NCBI GenBank assembly: GCA_037783545.1
Contig: JBBELK010001356.1
Location: forward strand, 24,370 to 88,369
DNA from: Henricia sp. BOLD:AAB3569
Lineage: Eukaryota > Echinodermata > Asteroidea > Spinulosida > Echinasteridae
Direction: 5' to 3'
DNA: 64,000 bases
Every line of letters begins with the position of its first letter. Position 1 is the first letter of the stretch. The position numbers and the translations under genes were made by a program. The notes under the pieces were generated by a model. That model searched no databases, was not told where the DNA came from, and saw only the letters and a program-made list of their open reading frames with translations. This document shows, in pieces, positions 11,105 to 22,310 of the stretch.

Positions 11105-12437
11105 AAAATATACAACAACAACAACAACGACTCTATATTGCGCACTTGTCCTAAAAAATTGACAGACTTTCGCCGGGAAATGGCAGAGAAATTTCAGAGT
11201 TTAGAAAAAAAAGGGGTTGGCGCTTCCTGGATGCTCCCGCAACCTGTGGCTGTCTGTACACACCTCTTTGGTGTACTCCTGACTCGTGCGCATGCTCAGT
11301 CCTTCGGACTGTCGTTGACACGGCCCAGTTTGGGACGAGATTTTGGTCAAAGTGTGGTCCAAACGTCGGCAAATTTGGAGGTCGAAAAATGTTCCGACGA
11401 ACTTCAAATTTTGCATGCTCCAAAGACTCTATATTGCGCACTTGTCCTAACAAATTGACAGACTTTCGCCGGGAAATGGCAGAGAAATTTCAGAGTTTAG
11501 AAAAAAAAGGGGTTGGCGCTTCCTGGATGCTCCCGCAACCTGTGGCTGTCTGTACACACCTCTTGGTGTACTCCTGACTCGTGCGCATGCTCAGTCCTTC
11601 GGACTGTCGTTGACACGGCCCAGTTTGGGACGGGATTTTGGTCAAAGTGTGGTCCAAACGTCGGCAAATTTGGAGGTCGAAAAATGTTCCGACGAACTTC
11701 AAATTTTGCATGCTCCAAAGACTCTATATTGCGCACTTGTCCTAAAAAATTGACAGACTTTCGCCGGGAAATGGCAGAGAAATTTCAGAGTTTAGAAAAA
11801 AAGGGGTTGGCGCTTCCTGGATGCTCCCGCAACCTGTGGCTGTCTGTACACACCTCTTTGGTGTACTCCTGACTCGTGCGCATGCTCAGTCCTTCGGACT
11901 GTCGTTGACACGGCCCAGTTTGGGACGGGATTTTGGTCAAAGTGTGGTCCAAACGTCGGCAAATTTGGAGGTCGAAAAATGTTCCGACGAACTTCAAATT
12001 TTGCATGCTCCAAAGACTCTATATTGCGCACTTGTCCTAAAAAATTGACAGACTTTCGCCGGGAAATGGCAGAGAAATTTCAGAGTTTAGAAAAAAAAGG
12101 GGTTGGCGCTTCCTGGATGCTCCCGCAACCTGTGGCTGTCTGTACACACCTCTTTGGTGTACTCCTGACTCGTGCGCATGCTCAGTCCTTCGGACTGTCG
12201 TTGACACGGCCCAGTTTGGGACGGGATTTTGGTCAAAGTGTGGTCCAAACGTCGGCAAATTTGGAGGTCGAAAAATGTTCCGACGAACTTCAAATTTTGC
12301 ATGCTCCAAAGACTCTATATTGCGCACTTGTCCTAAAAAATTGACAGACTTTCGCCGGGAAATGGCAGAGAAATTTCAGAGTTTAGAAAAAAAAGGGGTT
12401 GGCGCTTCCTGGATGCTCCCGCAACCTGTGGCTGTCT

Positions 12438-12458
12438 GTACACACCTCTTTGGTGTAC
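12438..12458 (+). other. Imperfect hairpin in the monomer
   Basis: GTA, a CA bulge and CACC pair with GGTGTAC around a TCTTT loop, giving a seven-pair stem with a two-base bulge. The arrangement recurs in nearly every monomer. Whether it forms in RNA or DNA is unknown. Confidence 0.5.
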
Positions 12459-12468
12459 TCCTGACTCG

Positions 12469-12480
12469 TGCGCATGCTCA
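12469..12480 (+). promoter_or_regulatory. NRF1-like motif (one per monomer)
   Basis: TGCGCATGCTCA matches 11 of 12 positions of the palindromic NRF1 consensus (YGCGCAYGCGCR). The motif recurs every 296 bp. It lies where the type B and C SINE targets meet. Binding is an inference from the motif only. Confidence 0.3.
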
Positions 12481-12493
12481 GTCCTTCGGACTG
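12479..12493 (+). other. Perfect 15-nt hairpin in the monomer
   Basis: CAGTCC and GGACTG are perfect inverted repeats around a three-base TTC loop. The element is present in nearly all monomers. Its left arm is part of the type B SINE target duplication. Confidence 0.6.
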
Positions 12494-15400
12494 TCGTTGA
12501 CACGGCCCAGTTTGGGACGGGATTTTGGTCAAAGTGTGGTCCAAACGTCGGCAAATTTGGAGGTCGAAAAATGTTCCGACGAACTTCAAATTTTGCATGC
12601 TCCAAAGACTCTATATTGCGCACTTGTCCTAAAAAATTGACAGACTTTCGCCGGGAAATGGCAGAGAAATTTCAGAGTTTAGAAAAAAAAGGGGTTGGCG
12701 CTTCCTGGATGCTCCCGCAACCTGTGGCTGTCTGTACACACCTCTTTGGTGTACTCCTGACTCGTGCGCATGCTCAGTCCTTCGGACTGTCGTTGACACG
12801 GCCCAGTTTGGGACGGGATTTTGGTCAAAGTGTGGTCCAAACGTCGGCAAATTTGGAGGTCGAAAAATGTTCCGACGAACTTCAAATTTTGCATGCTCCA
12901 AAGACTCTATATTGCGCACTTGTCCTAAAAAATTGACAGACTTTCGCCGGGAAATGGCAGAGAAATTTCAGAGTTTAGAAAAAAAAGGGGTTGGCGCTTC
13001 CTGGATGCTCCCGCAACCTGTGGCTGTTTGTACACACCTCTTTGGTGTACTCCTGACTCGTGCGCATGCTCAGTCCTTCGGACTGTCGTTGACACGGCCC
13101 AGTTTGGGACGGGATTTTGGTCAAAGTGTGGTCCAAACGTCGGCAAATTTGGAGGTCGAAAAATGTTCCGACGAACTTCAAATTTTGCATGCTCCAAAGA
13201 CTCTATATTGCGCACTTGTCCTAAAAAATTGACAGACTTTCGCCGGGAAATGGCAGAGAAATTTCAGAGTTTAGAAAAAAAAGGGGTTGGCGCTTCCTGG
13301 ATGCTCCCGCAACCTGTGGCTGTCTGTACACACCTCTTTGGTGTACTCCTGACTCGTGCGCATGCTCAGTCCTTCGGACTGTCGTTGACACGGCCCAGTT
13401 TGGGACGGGATTTTGGTCAAAGTGTGGTCCAAACGTCGGCAAATTTGGAGGTCGAAAAATGTTCCGACGAACTTCAAATTTTGCATGCTCCAAAGACTCT
13501 ATATTGCGCACTTGTCCTAAAAAATTGACAGACTTTCGCCGGGAAATGGCAGAGAAATTTCAGAGTTTAGAAAAAAAAGGGGTTGGCGCTTCCTGGATGC
13601 TCCCGCAACCTGTGGCTGTCTGTACACACCTCTTTGGTGTACTCCTGACTCGTGCGCATGCTCAGTCCTTCGGACTGTCGTTGACACGGCCCAGTTTGGG
13701 ACGGGATTTTGGTCAAAGTGTGGTCCAAACGTCGGCAAATTTGGAGGTTGAAAAATGTTCCGACGAACTTCAAATTTTGCATGCTCCAAAGACTCTATAT
13801 TGCGCACTTGTCCTAAAAAATTGACAGACTTTCGCCGGGAAATGGCAGAGAAATTTCAGAGTTTAGAAAAAAAAGGGGTTGGCGCTTCCTGGATGCTCCC
13901 GCAACCTGTGGCTGTCTGTACACACCTCTTTGGTGTACTCCTGACTCGTGCGCATGCTCAGTCCTTCGGACTGTCGTTGACACGGCCCAGTTTGGGACGG
14001 GATTTTGGTCAAAGTGTGGTCCAAACGTCGGCAAATTTGGAGGTCGAAAAATGTTCCGACGAACTTCAAATTTTGCATGCTCCAAAGACTCTATATTGCG
14101 CACTTGTCCTAAAAAATTGACAGACTTTCGCCGGGAAATGGCAGAGAAATTTCAGAGTTTAGGAAAAAAAGGGGTTGGCGCTTCCTGGATGCTCCCGCAA
14201 CCTGTGGCTGTCTGTACACACCTCTTTGGTGTACTCCTGACTCGTGCGCATGCTCAGTCCTTCGGACTGTCGTTGACACGGCCCAGTTTGGGACGGGATT
14301 TTGGTCAAAGTGTGGTCCAAACGTCGGCAAATTTGGAGGTCGAAAAATGTTCCGACGAACTTCAAATTTTGCATGCTCCAAAGACTCTATATTGCGCACT
14401 TGTCCTAAAAAATTGACAGACTTTCGCCGGGAAATGGCAGAGAAATTTCAGAGTTTAGAAACAAAAGGGGTTGGCGCTTCCTGGATGCTCCCGCAACCTG
14501 TGGCTGTCTGTACACACCTCTTTGGTGTACTCCTGACTCGTGCGCATGCTCAGTCCTTCGGACTGTCGTTGACACGGCCCAGTTTGGGACGGGATTTTGG
14601 TCAAAGTGTGGTCCAAACGTCGGCAAATTTGGAGGTCGAAAAATGTTCCGACGAACTTCAAATTTTGCATGCTCCAAAGACTCTATATTGCGCACTTGTC
14701 CTAAAAAATTGACAGACTTTCGCCGGGAAATGGCAGAGAAATTTCAGAGTTTAGAAAAAAAAGGGGTTGGCGCTTCCTGGATGCTCCCGCAACCTGTGGC
14801 TGTCTGTACACACCTCTTTGGTGTACTCCTGACTCGTGCGCATGCTCAGTCCTTCGGACTGTCGTTGACACGGCCCAGTTTGGGACGGGATTTTGGTCAA
14901 AGTGTGGTCCAAACGTCGGCAAATTTGGAGGTCGAAAAATGTTCCGACGAACTTCAAATTGTGCATGCTCCAAAGACTCTATATTGCGCACTTGTCCTAA
15001 AAAATTGACAGACTTTCGCCGGGAAATGGCAGAGAAATTTCAGAGTTTAGAAAAAAAAGGGGTTGGCGCTTCCTGGATGCTCCCGCAACCTGTGGCTGTC
15101 TGTACACACCTCTTTGGTGTACTCCTGACTCGTGCGCATGCTCAGTCCTTCGGACTGTCGTTGACACGGCCCAGTTTGGGACGGGATTTTGGTCAAAGTG
15201 TGGTCCAAACGTCGGCAAATTTGGAGGTCGAAAAATGTTCCGACGAACTTCAAATTTTGCATGCTCCAAAGACTCTATATTGCGCACTTGTCCTAAAAAA
15301 TTGACAGACTTTCGCCGGGAAATGGCAGAGAAATTTCAGAGTTTAGAAACAAAAGGGGTTGGCGCTTCCTGGATGCTCCCGCAACCTGTGGCTGTCTGTA

Positions 15401-18400
15401 CACACCTCTTTGGTGTACTCCTGACTCGTGCGCATGCTCAGTCCTTCGGACTGTCGTTGACACGGCCCAGTTTGGGACGGGATTTTGGTCAAAGTGTGGT
15501 CCAAACGTCGGCAAATTTAGAGGTCGAAAAATGTTCCGACGAACTTCAAATTTTGCATGCTCCAAAGACTCTATATTGCGCACTTGTCCTAAAAAATTGA
15601 CAGACTTTCGCCGGGAAATGGCAGAGAAATTTCAGAGTTTAGAAAAAAAGGGGTTGGCGCTTCCTGGATGCTCCCGCAACCTGTGGCTGTCTGTACACAC
15701 CTCTTTGGTGTACTCCTGACTCGTGCGCATGCTCAGTCCTTCGGACTGTCGTTGACACGGCCCAGTTTGGGACGGGATTTTGGTCAAAGTGTGGTCCAAA
15801 CGTCGGCAAATTTGGAGGTCGAAAAATGTTCCGACGAACTTCAAATTTTGCATGCTCCAAAGACTCTATATTGCGCACTTGTCCTAAAAAATTGACAGAC
15901 TTTCGCCGGGAAATGGCAGAGAAATTTCAGAGTTTAGAAAAAAAGGGGTTGGCGCTTCCTGGATGCTCCCGCAACCTGTGGCTGTCTGTACACACCTCTT
16001 TGGTGTACTCCTGACTCGTGCGCATGCTCAGTCCTTCGGACTGTCGTTGACACGGCCCAGTTTGGGACGGGATTTTGGTCAAAGTGTGGTCCAAACGTCG
16101 GCAAATTTGGAGGTCGAAAAATGTTCCGACGAACTTCAAATTTTGCATGCTCCAAAGACTCTATATTGCGCACTTGTCCTAAAAAATTGACAGACTTTCG
16201 CCGGGAAATGGCAGAGAAATTTCAGAGTTTAGAAAAAAAAGGGGTTGGCGCTTCCTGGATGCTCCCGCAACCTGTGGCTGTCTGTACACACCTCTTTGGT
16301 GTACTCCTGACTCGTGCGCATGCTCAGTCCTTCGGACTGTCGTTGACACAGCCCAGTTTGGGACGGGATTTTGGTCAAAGTGTGGTCCAAACGTCGGCAA
16401 ATTTGGAGGTCGAATAAAGTTCCGACGAACTTCAAATTTTGCATGCTCCAAAGACTCTATATTGCGCACTTGTCCTAAAAAATTGACAGACTTTCGCCTG
16501 GAAATGGCAGAGAAATTTCAGAGTTTAGAAAAAAAAGGGGTTGGCGCTTCCTGGATGCTCCCGCAACCTGTGGCTGTCTGTACACACCTCTTGGTGTACT
16601 CCTGACTCGTGCGCATGCTCAGTCCTTCGGACTGTCGTTGACACGGCCCAGTTTGGGACGGGATTTTGGTCAAAGTGTGGTCCAAACGTCGGCAAATTTG
16701 GAGGTCGAAAAATGTTCCGACGAACTTCAAATTTTGCATGCTCCAAAGACTCTATATTGCGCACTTGTCCTAAAAAATTGACAGACTTTCGCCGGGAAAT
16801 GGCAGAGAAATTTCAGAGTTTAGAAAAAAAAGGGGTTGGCGCTTCCTGGATGCTCCCGCAACCTGTGGCTGTCTGTACACACCTCTTTGGTGTACTCCTG
16901 ACTCGTGCGCATGCTAAGTCCTTCGGACTGTCGTTGACACGGCCCAGTTTGGGACGGGATTTTGGTCAAAGTGTGGTCCAAACGTCGGCAAATTTGGAGG
17001 TCGAAAAATGTTCCGACGAACTTCAAATTTTGCATGCTCCAAAGACTCTATATTGCGCACTTGTCCTAAAAAATTGACAGACTTTCGCCGGGAAATGGCA
17101 GAGAAATTTCAGAGTTTAGAAAAAAAGGGGTTGGCGCTTCCTGGATGCTCCCGCAACCTGTGGCTGTCTGTACACACCTCTTTGGTGTACTCCTGACTCG
17201 TGCGCATGCTCAGTCCTTCGGACTGTCGTTGACACGGCCCAGTTTGGGACGGGATTTTGGTCAAAGTGTGGTCCAAACGTCGGCAAATTTGGAGGTCGAA
17301 AAATGTTCCGACGAACTTCAAATTGTGCATGCTCCAAAGACTCTATATTGCGCACTTGTCCTAAAAAATTGACAGACTTTCGCCGGGAAATGGCAGAGAA
17401 ATTTCAGAGTTTAGGAAAAAAAAGGGGTTGGCGCTTCCTGGATGCTCCCGCAACCTGTGGCTGTCTGTACACACCTCTTTGGTGTACTCCTGACTCGTGC
17501 GCATGCTCAGTCCTTCGGACTGTCGTTGACACGGCCCAGTTTGGGACGGGATTTTGGTCAAAGTGTGGTCCAAACGTCGGCAAATTTGGAGGTCGAAAAA
17601 TGTTCCGACGAACTTCAAATTTTGCATGCTCCAAAGACTCTATATTGCGCACTTGTCCTAAAAAATTGACAGACTTTCGCCGGGAAATGGCAGAGAAATT
17701 TCAGAGTTTAGAAACAAAAGGGGTTGGCGCTTCCTGGATGCTCCCGCAACCTGTGGCTGTCTGTACACACCTCTTTGGTGTACTCCTGACTCGTGCGCAT
17801 GCTCAGTCCTTCGGACTGTCGTTGACACGGCCCAGTTTGGGACGGGATTTTGGTCAAAGTGTGGTCCAAACGTCGGCAAATTTGGAGGTCGAAAAATGTT
17901 CCGACGAACTTCAAATTTTGCATGCTCCAAAGACTCTATATTGCGCACTTGTCCTAAAAAATTGACAGACTTTCGCCGGGAAATGGCAGAGAAATTTCAG
18001 TGTTTAGAAAAAAAGGGGTTGGCGCTTCCTGGATGCTCCCGCAACCTGTGGCTGTCTGTACACACCTCTTTGGTGTACTCCTGACTCGTGCGCATGCTCA
18101 GTCCTTCGGACTGTCGTTGACACGGCCCAGTTTGGGACGGGATTTTGGTCAAAGTGTGGTCCAAACGTCGGCAAATTTGGAGGTCGAAAAATGTTCCGAC
18201 GAACTTCAAATTTTGCATGCTCCAAAGACTCTATATTGCGCACTTGTCCTAAAAAATTGACAGACTTTCGCCGGGAAATGGCAGAGAAATTTCAGAGTTT
18301 AGAAAAAAAAGGGGTTGGCGCTTCCTGGATGCTCCCGCAACCTGTGGCTGTCTGTACACACCTCTTTGGTGTACTCCTGACTCGTGCGCATGCTAAGTCC

Positions 18401-21400
18401 TTGGGACTGTCGTTGACACGGCCCAGTTTGGGACGGGATTTTGGTCAAAGTGTGGTCCAAACGTCGGCAAATTTGGAGGTCGAAAAATGTTCCGACGAAC
18501 TTCAAATTTTGCATGCTCCAAAGACTCTATATTGCGCACTTGTCCTAAAAAATTGACAGACTTTCGCCGGAAATGGCAGAGAAATTTCAGAGTTTAGAAA
18601 AAAAAGGGGTTGGCGCTTCCTGGATGCTCCCGCAACCTGTGGCTGTCTGTACACACCTCTTTGGTGTACTCCTGACTCGTGCGCATGCTCAGTCCTTCGG
18701 ACTGTCGTTGACACGGCCCAGTTTGGGACGGGATTTTGGTCAAAGTGTGGTCCAAACGTCGGCAAATTTGGAGGTCGAAAAATGTTCCGACGAACTTCAA
18801 ATTTTGCATGCTCCAAAGACTCTATATTGCGCACTTGTCCTAAAAAATTGACAGACTTTCGCCGGGAAATGGCAGAGAAATTTCAGAGTTTAGATAAAAA
18901 AGGGGTTGGCGCTTCCTGGATGCTCCCGCAACCTGTGGCTGTCTGTACACACCTCTTTGGTGTACTCCTGACTCGTGCGCATGCTCAGTCCTTCGGACTG
19001 TCGTTGACACGGCCCAGTTTGGGACGGGATTTTGGTCAAAGTGTGGTACAAACGTCGGCAAATTTGGAGGTTGAAAAATGTTCCGACGAACTTCAAATTT
19101 TGCATGCTCCAAAGACTCTATATTGCGCACTTGTCCTAAAAAATTGACAGACTTTCGCCGGGAAATGGCAGAGAAATTTCAGAGTTTAGAAACAAAAGGG
19201 GTTGGCGCTTCCTGGATGCTCCCGCACCTGTGGCTGTCTGTACACACCTCTTTGGTGTACTCCTGACTCGTGCGCATGCTCAGTCCTTCGGACTGTCGTT
19301 GACACGGCCCAGTTTGGGACGGGATTTTGGTCAAAGTGTGGTCCAAACGTCGGCAAATTTGGAGGTCGAAAAATGTTCCGACGAACTTCAAATTTTGCAT
19401 GCTCCAAAGACTCTATATTGCGCACTTGTCCTAAAAAATTGACAGACTTTCGCCGGGAAATGGCAGAGAAATTTCAGAGTTTAGAAAAAAAGGGGTTGGC
19501 GCTTCCTGGATGCTCCCACAACCTGTGGCTGTCTGTACACACCTCTTTGGTGTACTCCTGACTCGTGCGCATGCTCAGTCCTTCGGACTGTCGTTGACAC
19601 GGCCCAGTTTGGGACGGAATTTTGGTCAAAGTGTGGTCCAAACGTCGGCAAATTTGGAGGTTGAAAAATGTTCCGACGAACTTCAAATTTTGCATGCTCC
19701 AAAGACTCTATATTGCGCACTTGTCCTAAAAAATTGACAGACTTTCGCCGGGAAATGGCAGAGAAATTTCAGAGTTTAGAAAAAAAAGGGGTTGGCGCTT
19801 CCTGGATGCTCCCGCAACCTGTGGCTGTCTGTACACACCTCTTTGGTGTACTCCTGACTCGTGCGCATGCTCAGTCCTTCGGACTGTCGTTGACACGGCC
19901 CAGTTTGGGACGGGATTTTGGTCAAAGTGTGGTCCAAACGTCGGCAAATTTGGAGGTCGAAAAATGTTCCGACGAACTTCAAGTTTTGCATGCTCCAAAG
20001 ACTCTATATTGCGCACTTGTCCTAAAAAATTGACAGACTTTCGCCGGGAAATGGCAGAGAAATTTCAGAGTTTAGAAAAAAAAGGGGTTGGCGCTTCCTG
20101 GATGCTCCCGCAACCTGTGGCTGTCTGTACACACCTCTTTGGTGTACTCCTGACTCGTGCGCATGCTCAGTCCTTCGGACTGTCGTTGACACGGCCCAGT
20201 TTGGGACGGGATTTTGGTCAAAGTGTGGTCCAAACGTCGGCAAATTTGGAGGTCGAAAAATGTTCCGACGAACTTCAAATTTTGCATGCTCCAAAGACTC
20301 TATATTGCGCACTTGTCCTAAAAAATTGACAGACTTTCGCCGGGAAATGGCAGAGAAATTTCAGAGTTTAGAAAAAAAAGGGGTTGGCGCTTCCTGGATG
20401 CTCCCGCAACCTGTGGCTGTCTGTACACACCTCTTTGGTGTACTCCTGACTCGTGCGCATGCTCAGTCCTTCGGACTGTCGTTGACACGGCCCAGTTTGG
20501 GACGGGATTTTGGTCAAAGTGTGGTCCAAACGTCGGCAAATTTGGAGGTCGAAAAATGTTCCGACGAACTTCAAATTTTGCATGCTCCAAAGACTCTATA
20601 TTGCGCACTTGTCCTAAAAAATTGACAGACTTTCGCCGGGAAATGGCAGAGAAATTTCAGAGTTTAGAAAAAAAAGGGGTTGGCGCTTCCTGGATGCTCC
20701 CGCAACCTGTGGCTGTCTGTACACACCTCTTTGGTGTACTCCTGACTCGTGCGCATGCTCAGTCCTTCGGACTGTCGTTGACACGGCCCAGTTTGGGACG
20801 GGATTTTGGTCAAAGTGTGGTCCAAACGTCGGCAAATTTGGAGGTCGAAAAATGTTCCGACGAACTTCAAATTTTGCATGCTCCAAAGACTCTATATTGC
20901 GCACTTGTCCTAAAAAATTGACAGACTTTCGCCGGGAAATGGCAGAGAAATTTCAGAGTTTAGAAAAAAAAGGGGTTGGCGCTTCCTGGATGCTCCCGCA
21001 ACCTGTGGCTGTCTGTACACACCTCTTTGGTGTACTCCTGACTCGTGCGCATGCTCAGTCCTTCGGACTGTCGTTGGCACGGCCCAGTTTGGGACGGGAT
21101 TTTGGTCAAAGTGTGGTCCAAACGTCGGCAAATTTGGAGGTCGAAAAATGTTCCGACGAACTTCAAATTTTGCATGCTCCAAAGACTCTATATTGCGCAC
21201 TTGTCCTAAAAAATTGACAGACTTTCGCCGGGAAATGGCAGAGAAATTTCAGAGTTTAGAAAAAAAAGGGGTTGGCGCTTCCTGGATGCTCCCGCAACCT
21301 GTGGCTGTCTGTACACACCTCTTTGGTGTACTCCTGACTCGTGCGCATGCTCAGTCCTTCGGACTGTCGTTGACACGGCCCAGTTTGGGACGGGATTTTG

Positions 21401-22310
21401 GTCAAAGTGTGGTCCAAACGTCGGCAAATTGGAGAGGTCGAAAAATGTTCCGACGAACTTCAAATTTTGCATGCTCCAAAGACTCTATATTGCGCACTTG
21501 TCCTAAAAAATTGACAGACTTTCGCCGGGAAATGGCAGAGAAATTTCAGAGTTTAGAAAAAAAAGGGGTTGGCGCTTCCTGGATGCTCCCACAACCTGTG
21601 GCTGTCTGTACACACCTCTTTGGTGTACTCCTGACTCGTGCGCATGCTCAGTCCTTCGGACTGTCGTTGACACGGCCCAGTTTGGGACGGGATTTTGGTC
21701 AAAGTGTGGTCCAAACGTCGGCAAATTTGGAGGTTGAAAAATGTTCCGACGAACTTCAAATTTTGCATGCTCCAAAGACTCTATATTGCGCACTTGTCCT
21801 AAAAAATTGACAGACTTTCGCCGGGAAATGGCAGAGAAATTTCAGAGTTTAGAAAAAAAAGGGGTTGGCGCTTCCTGGATGCTCCCGCAACCTGTGGCTG
21901 TCTGTACACACCTCTTTGGTGTACTCCTGACTCGTGCGCATGCTCAGTCCTTCGGACTGTCGTTGGCACGGCCCAGTTTGGGACGGGATTTTGGTCAAAG
22001 TGTGGTCCAAACGTCGGCAAATTTGGAGGTCGAAAAATGTTCCGACGAACTTCAAATTTTGCATGCTCCAAAGACTCTATATTGCGCACTTGTCCTAAAA
22101 AATTGACAGACTTTCGCCGGGAAATGGCAGAGAAATTTCAGAGTTTAGAAAAAAAAGGGGTTGGCGCTTCCTGGATGCTCCCGCAACCTGTGGCTGTCTG
22201 TACACACCTCTTTGGTGTACTCCTGACTCGTGCGCATGCTCAGTCCTTCGGACTGTCGTTGACACGGCCCAGTTTGGGACGGGATTTTGGTCAAAGTGTG
22301 GTCCAAACGT

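Larger units (their letters stand above)
10836..11128 (+). mobile_element. SINE, type A, copy 10 (reference copy)
   Basis: Best example of the element. The tRNA-like head covers about the first 75 bp with an A-box-like motif and a perfect B box. The body covers about 140 bp. The 3' part has a hairpin and a tail of ACA units. It is flanked by GACTCTATATTG at 10824-10835 and 11129-11140. Placement of a type-2 pol III promoter at the 5' end, a defined 3' hairpin, a microsatellite tail and target duplications define a tRNA-SINE mobilised by a LINE. I do not recognise the named family. Confidence 0.93.
12275..12570. repeat. Exemplar 296-bp satellite monomer
   Basis: This is a clean copy of the basic unit, phased to begin at ATGTTCCGACG; the next identical start is at 12571. 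In order it holds the type A SINE target GACTCTATATTG (unit positions 37-48), an A-run of 7-8 bases followed by GGGG (113-124), an imperfect hairpin (164-184), the type C target (190-202), the type B target (200-210) and a perfect 15-nt hairpin (205-219). Neighbouring units are nearly identical, which is typical of a homogenised satellite. No pol III B box, 5S-like control region or coding potential was recognised. I do not recognise the family by name. Confidence 0.95.
11129..22310. repeat. Satellite segment 11, long SINE-free array
   Basis: About 38 uninterrupted monomers of 295 or 296 bp with sparse substitutions. Variants recur as sets. AATTGTGCATG plus AAACAAAAGG appear at about 14957/15347 and again at 17322/17712, an offset of 2365 bp (eight units). 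GTTGGCACGG appears at about 21074 and 21964 (three units). CATGCTAAGTCC occurs near 16915 and 18393. The unit near 21421 has a small local rearrangement (AAATTGGAGAGGTCG). Nothing other than satellite was found. Confidence 0.93.

Noticed and set aside
12275..12570. Hammerhead ribozyme, as found in some animal satellites
   Set aside because: No CTGANGA core was found on either strand of the monomer by eye.
12275..12570. 5S rDNA-like tandem unit
   Set aside because: The unit length is plausible, but no 5S coding sequence or internal control region is visible.
12275..12570. Bacterial-type -35 motif TTGACA in each unit
   Set aside because: No matching -10 at proper spacing with a gene downstream. 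The SINE content shows the DNA is eukaryotic, so the hexamer is coincidental.
12275..12640. Recurring open frames of 121 codons (plus strand) and 96 and 71 codons (minus strand) in each monomer
   Set aside because: They overlap on both strands, shift frame between units because 296 is not divisible by 3, and break with every indel or SINE. No domain, signal peptide or composition points to a protein. Their conservation follows from repeat homogenisation.
12275..22310. CRISPR array
   Set aside because: The repeat unit is 296 bp with no short-repeat/unique-spacer pattern and no cas genes; the context is eukaryotic.
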